A DNA stretch of 8,692 nucleotides from Methanobacteriota archaeon (GTDB lineage Archaea; Thermoplasmatota; Poseidoniia; Poseidoniales; Poseidoniaceae), in contig JAPOHM010000051.1 of NCBI GenBank assembly GCA_029979405.1, forward strand, positions 1 to 8,692, read 5' to 3'. The position numbers were made by a program, and so were the translations under genes. The notes beneath the pieces were generated by a model, which saw nothing but the letters and a program-made list of their open reading frames with translations, made no database searches and had not been told where the DNA came from. Positions 1 to 6,804 of the stretch are shown one piece after another. How positions within the stretch are numbered: the first letter of the stretch is position 1; each line of letters starts with the position of its first letter.

Positions 1-753
1 GCTGGCAATAACCTGAGAATGGTTTCTTTGTCCCATGTAGGTAATTTAGACGGAATTGAAACACCTGTAAAAGAGGCAACAAAAATAGCAAAGGACTTTG
101 ATGCGCTTGTTTGTATAGATGCTGCCCAATCAACGCCACACATGAAAGTAGACGTCAAAGATTTAGGAATTGATTTCATGGCGTTTTCAATTCATAAGAT
201 GATGGGGCCATCAGGTATGGGTGGACTTTGGGGAAGATACGAATTGCTTGAAAATATGAGGTCCATACAGTCAGGAGGTAGCACGGTAGAAACATCAAGT
301 TACGATTCTTTAGAATGGTCAAAACCACCTGCAAGATTTGAAGGTGGCCTTGGTAATTATGCTGGGATATTAGGAACTAATGCGGCAGTAGATTACATTT
401 CAAAACTTGATTTAGACAAAGTTCACGAACATGAAATTAACCTAAACAAAATTATGACGTCAAAAATACAAGATGTTGATGGAATAAATATCATAGGACC
501 TAAGGACGCAAACCAGCGAGGAGGAATTTGTTCGATTCTGCTGGACAATATAGATGCACATGACATTGCAATACTGCTTGATGAAGCGGCTGGCGTGATG
601 GTCAGAAGTGGAATGCATTGTGTACATTCATGGTTTAATGACAAAGGATTAAACAGAGGTTCTCTGAGGGCAAGTGCGTACCTCTACAATACTGAAGAAG
701 AGGTAAAATTGTTCGCTGACACACTTGTAGAAGCAGTTAATGCCTTGGGATGA
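1..753 (+). CDS. sufS: SufS-type cysteine desulfurase, 5'-truncated by window edge
   Basis: This is a class V aminotransferase-fold, PLP-dependent cysteine desulfurase. It would take sulfur from L-cysteine as a persulfide for Fe-S cluster assembly in the cytoplasm. The frame is open from base 1, so 250 residues are visible. SufS proteins are usually about 400 residues, so roughly 150-160 N-terminal residues lie outside. Seen in the fragment (numbered from base 1): the SHVGNLDG stretch near residue 11; the PLP-contacting Asp/Gln in IDAAQSTPH (D40, Q43); the Schiff-base lysine in SIHKMMGPSG (K66); and the catalytic cysteine loop RSGMHC (C207), followed by the RASAYLYNTEEEV motif typical of SufS/CsdA. 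The Met at base 19 is internal, not the start. The gene is followed immediately by a protease gene, probably on the same transcript. No other suf gene is visible here. SufS is favoured over NifS/IscS by the short cysteine loop. Confidence 0.9.
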   Translation, partial: AGNNLRMVSLSHVGNLDGIETPVKEATKIAKDFDALVCIDAAQSTPHMKVDVKDLGIDFMAFSIHKMMGPSGMGGLWGRYELLENMRSIQSGGSTVETSSYDSLEWSKPPARFEGGLGNYAGILGTNAAVDYISKLDLDKVHEHEINLNKIMTSKIQDVDGINIIGPKDANQRGGICSILLDNIDAHDIAILLDEAAGVMVRSGMHCVHSWFNDKGLNRGSLRASAYLYNTEEEVKLFADTLVEAVNALG

Positions 754-757
754 TAAA

Positions 758-1846
758 ATGGATTCTGAAATTCAATCAGCAATCATTGAACCAGAAGAAG
801 ATTTTGATTTCATAAAGCAATTAACCGTCATCGCATCATCCATTCTAGTTGTGTCAGCACTTTGGTTTGTATGGCAAGTCTGGGATGGTTCAATAAGTCT
901 AACAGGCCCTTCCTCTTTCGTAACAGAAAAAGAAGAAAATTTTGATAGCCTTATTCAATATGATTCTGTTGACCATTTAACAGGTAAAGATGTCTCTGTC
1001 TGTATAGTTGATTCAGGAATCGAAGATACGCACCCTGACCTGAAAAACATGAAACTTGCGGGATGGACCGATTTTATAGGCAATAAATCAAGTCCTTATG
1101 ACGATAATGGTCACGGAACTATGATGGCGGGTATTCTTGTTGCCGACGGCGGGCTTACTGGCATCGCAAAGAATGTAGAACTCTATGTCGCTAAAGCACT
1201 TTCTGGCGAAGGTACAGGTAGTGACAATACTGTAGCACAGGCGATCAATTGGTGCATAGCAAACAATGTGAATATCATTTCATTATCACTGGGAGGAGCC
1301 ACTTCAGGTGCTTCCATTATTTTTGGAGATGCTGTAGAAAATGCCGTCGATGATGCTTACGACGCAGGGATAGTTGTAGTCGCCGCCGCTGGAAATGACG
1401 GCGAGAATGATGATGGTGACGTAGCTTCTCCTGGCACTGTTAGTACAGTGATTTGTGTTGGGGGAGTTGATGATATGGGAAGAATCTGGTCTGGTTCTTC
1501 TGTTGGAGATAATAATGGAAGGCTTTGGCCATTACTTCTGCCACGAAACGACCCTGATCAAAAACCAGAGGTAGTGGCACCAGGTCATGAAGTTCCAGTT
1601 ATAATGACTGGAGATGGATGGGGAATCTCATCTGGAACTAGCGCTGCCACAGTATATGTCACTGGGGCAGTAGCCTTGATGTTCGAGAATAAGCCGGAAC
1701 TGAAAACTGGCGGTACTGATATGGTTGACAACGTCAAAGATTGGATTATGAGTTCATCGAAAATGAAAGACGGACAGCAAGAGCACGATGACTACTACGG
1801 CTATGGACTAATTCAATTCGAAGCACTTATTGCTGCTTCAGATTAG
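758..1846 (+). CDS. Membrane-anchored subtilisin-like serine protease (S8 family)
   Basis: This is a 362-residue subtilase with a complete catalytic set (numbered from the ATG at 758): Asp85 in CIVDSGIEDTHPDL, His119 in DNGHGTMMAG, oxyanion Asn213 in AAAGND and Ser295 in SSGTSAA. Residues 1-21 are acidic, and residues 22-41 form one hydrophobic segment (about QLTVIASSILVVSALWFVW). The protein is therefore probably a signal-anchored membrane protease with its catalytic domain outside the cell. No I9-type propeptide domain is visible: only about 40 residues separate the membrane segment from the catalytic core. An in-frame ATG at 740 would add six residues and overlap sufS. I prefer 758, four bases after the sufS stop, because a weak GGATGAT Shine-Dalgarno-like site precedes it. 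It probably helps degrade extracellular protein, which suits a peptide-using marine heterotroph, but processing of its own surface proteins is equally possible. Confidence 0.9.
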   Translation: MDSEIQSAIIEPEEDFDFIKQLTVIASSILVVSALWFVWQVWDGSISLTGPSSFVTEKEENFDSLIQYDSVDHLTGKDVSVCIVDSGIEDTHPDLKNMKLAGWTDFIGNKSSPYDDNGHGTMMAGILVADGGLTGIAKNVELYVAKALSGEGTGSDNTVAQAINWCIANNVNIISLSLGGATSGASIIFGDAVENAVDDAYDAGIVVVAAAGNDGENDDGDVASPGTVSTVICVGGVDDMGRIWSGSSVGDNNGRLWPLLLPRNDPDQKPEVVAPGHEVPVIMTGDGWGISSGTSAATVYVTGAVALMFENKPELKTGGTDMVDNVKDWIMSSSKMKDGQQEHDDYYGYGLIQFEALIAASD

Positions 1847-1847
1847 T

Positions 1848-2525
1848 TTACTTTGCGAACCATGCAACAATAGTGCCACCAAACAATGGTGCAAATGCAA
1901 TGTGATGGGAATCATTTGTTGATTTAATTAAATCCATCCATTTGTTAAATCCGACGACTTCGGGGTCGCTAGGTTCTCTTTCACCAACTGGAGGTGTTGG
2001 CTCTATCGTAAGCAATACTCCATTTGTTGATAAAATTTTGAGCATTATATCAATGTCATCGGCTAATTTGTTTAAATTTGAATTTACAATTATGGCGTCT
2101 GCTTCAGGATAAATTGGAGGATTACCCTGCTTTGTAATGTTCCAAGCGGTCAATTCACCAACTAAGAGAGATGATGTTCCCACTACTATATTTGTGTCAA
2201 CCTTATCATAGCGATCGCAAAGCCTTTTCAAAATCACTGCAAAACGATTTCCTTCTTCAATCAGTTGTACTTTAGTTGAAGATTCGCTTTCCGATAGGTA
2301 GTCCAAAACCCATGCGGCTAAATGTCCAATGCCCGCACCAGCAAAGATAATGCTACTTGGCTGGAGATGCGAAATTGTGTCCCTTATTCTTCTCCTGACA
2401 GAAATTGACCAAGATTCGAGACCCATATGCTCCATTTGCACACCAATATTCGCCTCTACCTCGGGTTCCTCTCGAGATAGTTCTTTGTTAGTAGCAAGTA
2501 ATGCGCTTAGAACTTCTTCTCGCAT
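1848..2525 (-). CDS. Probable class I SAM-dependent methyltransferase-fold protein
   Basis: This is a 225-residue protein with the outline of a Rossmann-fold methyltransferase. After a helical N-terminus there is a glycine-rich motif I at residues 59-73 (IIFAGAGIGHLAAWV). The second strand ends in acidic residues (VQLIEEGN, 86-93) where the SAM ribose would bind. A motif-IV-like strand follows (ADAIIVNSN, 142-150), then a strand NGVLLTIEP (168-176). The pattern is like small O-methyltransferases, but motif I lacks the usual acidic residue at the end of strand 1 and no substrate motif is recognisable, so the substrate is unknown. Loss of catalysis cannot be excluded. It converges on the protease gene with a single base between stop codons and is divergent from the zinc-ribbon gene. 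An AGGTG motif lies only 2-3 bases from the ATG, too close for a normal ribosome binding site, so a leaderless or near-leaderless transcript is possible. Confidence 0.6.
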   Translation of the reverse strand: MREEVLSALLATNKELSREEPEVEANIGVQMEHMGLESWSISVRRRIRDTISHLQPSSIIFAGAGIGHLAAWVLDYLSESESSTKVQLIEEGNRFAVILKRLCDRYDKVDTNIVVGTSSLLVGELTAWNITKQGNPPIYPEADAIIVNSNLNKLADDIDIMLKILSTNGVLLTIEPTPPVGEREPSDPEVVGFNKWMDLIKSTNDSHHIAFAPLFGGTIVAWFAK

Positions 2526-2617
2526 ACACCTGCGTCTAAATTCATATTGTCAAGGCTTTGTATTCTCCGACAGGCTCAAAGGGAAGACGAGTAGGGACAA
2601 GAAATGAGGAATGCCAT
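2526..2617. promoter_or_regulatory. Divergent promoter region between methyltransferase-like and zinc-ribbon genes
   Basis: These 92 bases separate two divergent starts and must hold both promoters. An AT-rich stretch around 2537-2551 (AAATTCATATTG on plus) could be a TATA element for the minus-strand gene. Its distance to the ATG at 2525 would put transcription initiation at or near the start codon. For the plus-strand gene, GAGGA at 2606-2610 is a good Shine-Dalgarno site 7 bases before the ATG at 2618, and it is the main reason for choosing that start over an ATG at 2558. The promoter calls rest on composition and spacing only. Confidence 0.35.
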
Positions 2618-3388
2618 ATGACTGATGACGCTTCATACATCGATGATGATGAAATCGTCGAAAATGTTGTTGATTGTCCAGGTTGTAATGAACCATGTGG
2701 ACATGAAATTCTCAAGGAAAAACCAGTCAAAGCAGGAGTAAACTATCTTCTGAAATGCGATGAATGTGGTCACGTTCATAACTATCAACTGCGAGAACCA
2801 AAACCGATTACAATTCCTTTTCTTTTGAGCGAAGGTGCAAACACTGTTACCGTCAAAATTGAATTAGACGATGATGAAATATTATCTATCGGTGATATTT
2901 TTGAATATAGTGATGCGAGTTGGGAAATAAACAGAATTGAAAATGAAGAAAATATTTCAGTTTCTAATTTAATCTCATCTAAAGTATCCAGAGCTAATGC
3001 CGTACGTTCAGATGTTGTAATGGTAAGACTAACGCTAACTATGGGTGAGTATTCTGAAAGCGATTCTATCTTCGTCGACAGGGATACGGTTTACAAAGCT
3101 GGATCTATATTCGATTACGATGGTGTCAAATGGAAGATTCGGGCAATACATACTGGAGCAGGCAGGACAATGACTGGAAGTGTTGTTGCACATGACATTA
3201 AGCGGATGTATCTTCATGAACCACCTAAACCAGAAGAATTTGCTCCACGCACGTCGCGAGAAAGAAGACAAGCATGGAAAGAAGGAAAATTAGGTTTCAA
3301 CCCTAATCCAATCATACCTGATGCAGAGAAAAAGGGAAAGCCTAAGCCTGGTAAACAAGGAAGACGCAAGAAAAAGAAAAGATCTTGA
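2618..3388 (+). CDS. Zinc-ribbon protein, HVO_0476-like archaeal family, with duplicated module and basic tail
   Basis: This is a 256-residue protein numbered from the ATG at 2618, which has GAGGA 7 bases upstream. The upstream ATG at 2558 has no such site. Residues 1-19 are acidic. A zinc ribbon follows, with C20-P-G-C23 and C47-D-E-C50, then GHVH. This resembles the archaeal HVO_0476/COG1326 zinc-finger family, whose function is not established. Residues about 75-195 contain two related beta-rich modules: the pattern G-x-I-F-x-Y-x4-W-x-I-x2-I occurs at 92-107 and again at 162-177, exactly 70 residues apart. From about residue 200 the chain turns into a Pro/Lys/Arg-rich tail ending in a run of Lys and Arg, which suggests RNA, DNA or ribosome contact. 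The gene abuts the convergent proline dehydrogenase gene with no base between stop codons. Family assignment is moderate; a nucleic-acid role is inference. Confidence 0.75.
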   Translation: MTDDASYIDDDEIVENVVDCPGCNEPCGHEILKEKPVKAGVNYLLKCDECGHVHNYQLREPKPITIPFLLSEGANTVTVKIELDDDEILSIGDIFEYSDASWEINRIENEENISVSNLISSKVSRANAVRSDVVMVRLTLTMGEYSESDSIFVDRDTVYKAGSIFDYDGVKWKIRAIHTGAGRTMTGSVVAHDIKRMYLHEPPKPEEFAPRTSRERRQAWKEGKLGFNPNPIIPDAEKKGKPKPGKQGRRKKKKRS

Positions 3389-4366
3389 TCACGGTCGGTT
3401 TGTCCACGGTAACAAGAATGATTTCACAATCTGTGTCCCAATAGTAGGATTTTCTTGTAGTCTTCTAATCGAATACTCATACCATTTTTCGCCATACGGG
3501 ATGTAAACTCTTGTTGTGTGCCCTTCCTTTGATAATTTTCTTCGCAGGTTGCCTCTAACACCTAGAAGCATTTGGAATTCATATCCTGGACCTTTCATCT
3601 CTCTTTTAGGTCCTGCATTAGTGCGAGGGTCAGGAATATTGGGGCCCATACCTCTTGACTCTATGGATGAAAGTGCATGCTGGACTACTGGGTAATCATG
3701 ACTTGCAATCCCAACATACGCACCTGCATCTAACATGTGGTCTATCGCTAAGTTTGTAGCATCAATTATTGGTTTCCGCTCAGTATGTGAAATTTCACTT
3801 GGTTCCAGGTATATACCTTTACAAATTCTGTAGTCTGCTTTAGGACCGAGTTTATTTTTTATCTTGTCAATATCATCTATGGTCCTGAATAACCTTCCTT
3901 GAAGAACGACTCCCACATTGTCTAATCCTTTTTCATGCATGTCAAGCATTACTTTGATTGTTGCGTCTGTGACCCTGTGGTCTTCCATATCCAATCTAAC
4001 AAACATATTATTTTCATGAGCCATTCTAACCAATGACTCGATGTTTTCCATGCCTTTTTTCTCATCCAACAACAATCCAAAAGCTGTTGGCTTTATGGAC
4101 AGATTCGAATCTAATTTGTTTTCAATTATAGCAGTAATCACGCTCTTGTATTCATCTAAAAAGAATTTAGCCTCGTCTAATGTTTTAATTTCCTCTCCCA
4201 AAACATCAACAGTGAAACAAGCACCTTCAGAAGATAAGCGCTTCATTACTTTTACAGCATCACTGAGGTTAGGTCCAGCAACATACCTACGACTTACCCA
4301 ACCAACAAACCACTTCGGCATGCGAATCGTGGTCGCAACAATCAACCTCGAGAATGCTGAGACCAT
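3389..4366 (-). CDS. Proline dehydrogenase (PRODH), monofunctional
   Basis: This is a 325-residue flavoenzyme of the PutA-type proline dehydrogenase family. It oxidises L-proline to delta-1-pyrroline-5-carboxylate and passes electrons through FAD to the respiratory chain. Recognisable parts, in barrel order: SIKPTAFG (90-97); FVRLDMED (122-129); YRICKGIYLEP (179-189), with the family's Lys at 183; GYEFQMLLGVRGN (261-273); and the C-terminal proline-binding signature Y-I-P-Y-G-x2-W-Y-x-Y-x2-R-R-L (288-303), with the Arg pair at 301-302. Length matches monofunctional enzymes, and no P5C dehydrogenase domain is fused, so that second step must be encoded elsewhere. GAGGG at 4373-4377 lies 6 bases before the ATG and supports this start. 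It lies 35 bases after the DTD2 gene on the same strand, so the two are probably one operon. The C-terminal end meets the zinc-ribbon gene directly. Confidence 0.93.
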   Translation of the reverse strand: MVSAFSRLIVATTIRMPKWFVGWVSRRYVAGPNLSDAVKVMKRLSSEGACFTVDVLGEEIKTLDEAKFFLDEYKSVITAIIENKLDSNLSIKPTAFGLLLDEKKGMENIESLVRMAHENNMFVRLDMEDHRVTDATIKVMLDMHEKGLDNVGVVLQGRLFRTIDDIDKIKNKLGPKADYRICKGIYLEPSEISHTERKPIIDATNLAIDHMLDAGAYVGIASHDYPVVQHALSSIESRGMGPNIPDPRTNAGPKREMKGPGYEFQMLLGVRGNLRRKLSKEGHTTRVYIPYGEKWYEYSIRRLQENPTIGTQIVKSFLLPWTNRP

Positions 4367-4401
4367 AATTAACCCTCATAATCGACAATTATTGACCGTT
4401 T

Positions 4402-5316
4402 TCATCCGATGATTTCAGATTTTTTCAAGAGAGGGACCTCTAATTGTTCAAGTAAATCTCTAATGGCTTGCCTTTGCCATCCTTTGAATGCTTTTTTGTC
4501 CATACTGCACACAATTTTTCCACCCGGAAATGCTTTCCTTGTAGCAGATATCGCTTGAGTTATGCTATTATCCCACATTCCTGAAACATTGCCTTGTTCA
4601 TCTTTTTCGAATGGTAAAGCGTAAGTTGCAAGCATGTGCCCTATCCATACATCTTCGTGTAAGCCTAGAACATTTGCTCGAGGCGCATAATGCCCGCCTC
4701 CAAGAGTGATTACAACTTGTCCTTCTCCATTCCAATTTCCTAAACCATCTGAACCATCTAAACCAAGGCCACGAAAAATAATCCCTGCTAATGCCTTAGC
4801 GGCTCCTTCATGACCCCATGTTTTGGCAGTAGATCCAATCTCAATAAATAGCGATGGAGTTTCAATCCAAGGGCCATGGTGAGTGGTTTCTAAACTTAAA
4901 TCGAAATCATCGAAATCTAGTTCTAAAGAATTTAATTCCCTCCACCATGCAGCTAATCTAGGATTAGGAGGCGGACAGTCGCCAGATTTGCCTCCATATT
5001 CAGGAGTCTCATGCTTTGGCACTTGCATTGTACCGATTGGGTGAAGTGTTAGTGACGCATTGCCACTCGCAGCAGAATGCCTTGAAGGAAAAATAACTTC
5101 GGTTGGATTTTCACCGGTAGCATTTTGCCAACGCTTATCCAAATCGTCTTCCCAAAGGCAACCGTTATCCACCCACCACATTCTTGCGTGCTTGTAGGAA
5201 TAGGCCTCTCTGTTTTCAACATCTGGAAGTTTTTTCCAAGTGGCCATTTTTAGTAATTCACGAGCCTGATTTGTCGACGCAATGTCGCCTCCAGATACAA
5301 GTATCAGGCTGACCAT
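4402..5316 (-). CDS. dtdA: D-aminoacyl-tRNA deacylase, archaeal DTD2 type
   Basis: This is a 304-residue enzyme of the archaeal/plant DTD2 (GEK1) family. It hydrolyses D-amino acids from mischarged tRNA and so keeps translation homochiral; plant and archaeal DTD2 have also been linked to clearing aldehyde-modified D-aminoacyl-tRNA. Family motifs (numbered from the ATG at 5316): MVSLILVSGGDIAS at the N-terminus, SRHSAASG (78-85), the ETTHHGPWIETPS segment (143-155), FIEIGST (157-163) and GGGHYAPR (206-213). The His/Gly-rich motifs are the metal-binding and catalytic regions of the family. In-frame ATGs at 5349 and 5322 would add 11 or 2 residues. I chose 5316 because the beta strand that opens the family begins there, but no clear Shine-Dalgarno site decides it. 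It is the first gene of a probable two-gene operon with proline dehydrogenase and is divergent from the propeller-like gene. Confidence 0.93.
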   Translation of the reverse strand: MVSLILVSGGDIASTNQARELLKMATWKKLPDVENREAYSYKHARMWWVDNGCLWEDDLDKRWQNATGENPTEVIFPSRHSAASGNASLTLHPIGTMQVPKHETPEYGGKSGDCPPPNPRLAAWWRELNSLELDFDDFDLSLETTHHGPWIETPSLFIEIGSTAKTWGHEGAAKALAGIIFRGLGLDGSDGLGNWNGEGQVVITLGGGHYAPRANVLGLHEDVWIGHMLATYALPFEKDEQGNVSGMWDNSITQAISATRKAFPGGKIVCSMDKKAFKGWQRQAIRDLLEQLEVPLLKKSEIIG

Positions 5317-5381
5317 GTACATGCGAGGTATATGACCGATTTGAAGCAATTGTTGAAGTCCTAAGTATACTGCGCTTATTC
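5317..5381. promoter_or_regulatory. Divergent promoter region with palindromic TATA-like element
   Basis: These 65 bases separate the divergent DTD2 and propeller-like genes. The perfect 8-bp palindrome AGTATACT at 5364-5371 lies about 48 bases upstream of the DTD2 start and is placed well for its TATA box, giving a short leader. It is only about 10 bases from the plus-strand ATG at 5382, too near to drive that gene. GGTATATGA at 5327-5335 is better placed for the plus-strand gene, with initiation expected roughly 25 bases downstream. Neither start has a convincing Shine-Dalgarno site. Assignment is by spacing only. Confidence 0.3.
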
Positions 5382-6242
5382 ATGGCGGTAGCTCCTTGGA
5401 AGGTTTTCGTATTTCAGGGAGAAGAAGTTACAATCGATGTTGATGGAAGAATATCGTTCAAAGGCAAATCTGCTATGCCATTTCCATGCGAGATAACAAA
5501 TGCTGTTTGGTGTAATGCAGGAATGGTTGCAACCTGGGTGGACCATGAATTGAGATTGGCAAGAATGGCACTGATTGATTTTGAAACGAATTTAGAGGAA
5601 GGAATTTCGAGGTCAGAGTTACGATTAAGGAATGATAATGTCAAGGTTGCTGGTAGTTCATGGTCACATTCATTAGATGCTGAGCCAATCGCAATGGCGA
5701 CTAACGGAAAAGTCATTGTCTTCGCATTGTATACACGTGGCGTATACTGTATTGACGTTGATTCTACAGAACTTTGGAGACAACCACTAATAGGGTCAGA
5801 GGATTCAAAGATTCCAAATTCTAATTCAATAGCTGAATTAACAATAGATGATGATGTTGTAACTATATGGACACGGGGAGGAAGATATCGTACTCTATCC
5901 ATTGATTCTGGTGAAATTATTGCTGAAAAAACTCTACCTGTAGAATGCGATATTGAAAGCGTTTATTCATCTGATGGACGATATTTAATCTCCTCAAAGG
6001 ATGGATGGGCTTGGGAGTTAATTGGTGACGGTATTACAATCGCTAGAAAATTGAGAGGAACTATTCAAGATGCAATATATCATGATAATGATTGGAGAAT
6101 AATATCTTGGAGAGAAGATATATCACTTTCCAAGCAGGAAACTGTCAAGCGTGACGAATTGGGAATCCAAGTGATAATTGAAAATGACAAATGTTACGTC
6201 ATTGACAATCAGGGTGTTAAAACACCACATATGGGTGAGTAA
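5382..6242 (+). CDS. Uncharacterised protein, probable beta-propeller fold
   Basis: I do not recognise a named family. The 286-residue product has no signal peptide and no membrane segment, so it is probably cytoplasmic. It reads as a series of short beta-strand repeats like PQQ/WD40-type propeller blades: residues about 108-135 (KVIVFALYTRGVYCIDVDS then LWRQPL), 150-180 (DDVVTIWTRGGRYRTLSIDSG), 191-220 (SSDGRYLISSKDGWAWELIG), 228-245 (HDNDWRIISWREDIS) and a closing strand near 268-276 (NDKCYVIDNQG). The recurring pattern is a hydrophobic strand, a turn with Asp/Gly, then a second strand naming a value or state. No catalytic residues are evident, so a scaffold or binding role is the simplest guess. 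It is divergent from DTD2 and its stop codon directly abuts the convergent rps27ae gene. The coding call is solid because of its length and the packing of its neighbours; the function is unknown. Confidence 0.7.
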   Translation: MAVAPWKVFVFQGEEVTIDVDGRISFKGKSAMPFPCEITNAVWCNAGMVATWVDHELRLARMALIDFETNLEEGISRSELRLRNDNVKVAGSSWSHSLDAEPIAMATNGKVIVFALYTRGVYCIDVDSTELWRQPLIGSEDSKIPNSNSIAELTIDDDVVTIWTRGGRYRTLSIDSGEIIAEKTLPVECDIESVYSSDGRYLISSKDGWAWELIGDGITIARKLRGTIQDAIYHDNDWRIISWREDISLSKQETVKRDELGIQVIIENDKCYVIDNQGVKTPHMGE

Positions 6243-6413
6243 TCACTCGTTCTTTTGTGTAAAACCGCATCTACCACAGGATTTCCTGTTGTTGTGGGAA
6301 GCTAAGAAAACTCCCGGGCCACACTGTGGACAGAACTCTGATTTTCTGACTAGTTTTCCATCTTCGACAGAGTACTTTGACCATTTCGCTCCGGCTTTAG
6401 GACCGTCAGACAT
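6243..6413 (-). CDS. rps27ae: Small ribosomal subunit protein eS31 (S27ae)
   Basis: This 56-residue protein begins [20 protein letters not shown] and ends CGFTQKNE. It carries the zinc finger C28-P-Q-C31 ... C46-G-R-C49 with the surrounding [14 protein letters not shown] and KSCGRCGF, which is the archaeal S27ae signature. It is a structural protein of the 30S subunit, near the decoding/beak region. Its length is typical for the archaeal protein, which lacks the ubiquitin fusion of eukaryotes. The start ATG (6413-6411) shares its A with the TAA stop of rps24e (TAATG), so it is almost certainly translated by coupling. This gene is the last of the rpo7 operon. Its stop lies directly next to the stop of the convergent propeller-like gene. 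Confidence 0.95.
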   Translation of the reverse strand: MSDGPKAGAKWSKYSVEDGKLVRKSEFCPQCGPGVFLASHNNRKSCGRCGFTQKNE

Positions 6414-6790
6414 TATTCATCGCCTCCTTCTTCAGCTTCATCCGCACTCTCTTCTTCAGCGGGTGTTTCTTCGTTAGCGACTTCATCGGCTGGTGATTCA
6501 ACAGCATTGGATGAACGTAGTTCTTCAAACCTTGCATGAACGTATTTTGGTTCAACTTTAATCGATTCTTCATCACCATAAATAAACGCTGAACCTGTTG
6601 TTATTCCAACGCCAAATCTGGTGTTCACATTCTTGATTACGATCAAATCTTTATTTGCCCCTGGTTCCAAAGAAGCAACCTGATTCAAAATTTCTGACCT
6701 CGATGGAGTTGCTTTGCCCTCATGATTCCAACTAAACTCAATTTCTACTCTGTTTAGCAACGGGTTTTCCTTTCTATCTTTTGTTTGCAT
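6413..6790 (-). CDS. rps24e: Small ribosomal subunit protein eS24 with acidic C-terminal tail
   Basis: This 125-residue ribosomal protein of the eS24 family is a 30S component. The core (1-92) contains the family pattern: [23 protein letters not shown] near the start; [12 protein letters not shown] (49-60), where the K-x-x-x-T-R/F-G element is characteristic; and [11 protein letters not shown] (66-76). Archaeal eS24 proteins are usually about 100 residues. Here residues 93-125 form a low-complexity tail with about 14 Asp/Glu in 33 residues and no lysine or arginine, which is odd for an RNA-binding protein. The start at 6790 is fixed by AAGGAGG 7 bases upstream. An ATG at 6796 in another frame gives only a very short reading frame. 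It sits between spt4 and rps27ae in the operon. Confidence 0.93.
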   Translation of the reverse strand: MQTKDRKENPLLNRVEIEFSWNHEGKATPSRSEILNQVASLEPGANKDLIVIKNVNTRFGVGITTGSAFIYGDEESIKVEPKYVHARFEELRSSNAVESPADEVANEETPAEEESADEAEEGGDE

Positions 6791-6797
6791 TCATATT

Positions 6798-6804
6798 CCT
6801 CCTT
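6798..6804 (-). promoter_or_regulatory. Strong Shine-Dalgarno site for rps24e overlapping the spt4 stop
   Basis: On the minus strand this reads AAGGAGG, a near-perfect match to the 16S rRNA 3' end, 7 bases before the rps24e ATG. It overlaps the TAA stop of spt4 (6803-6805), so a terminating ribosome would sit on the next gene's initiation site. Confidence 0.85.

Noticed and set aside
2329..2607. Plus-strand open frame of 92 codons across the divergent promoter
   Set aside because: It overlaps the methyltransferase-like gene on the opposite strand and has no recognisable feature or ribosome binding site.
4041..4412. Plus-strand open frame of 123 codons opposite proline dehydrogenase
   Set aside because: The minus-strand frame carries the full proline dehydrogenase signature; the plus frame is low-complexity shadow sequence.
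5414..5902. Minus-strand open frame of 162 codons
   Set aside because: It is the shadow of the propeller-like gene. The plus-strand frame is longer and fits exactly between its neighbours; the minus frame has no recognisable motif.
6178..6477. Plus-strand open frame of 99 codons
   Set aside because: It runs across the end of the propeller-like gene and opposite rps27ae and rps24e, both of which are certain from their protein sequences.
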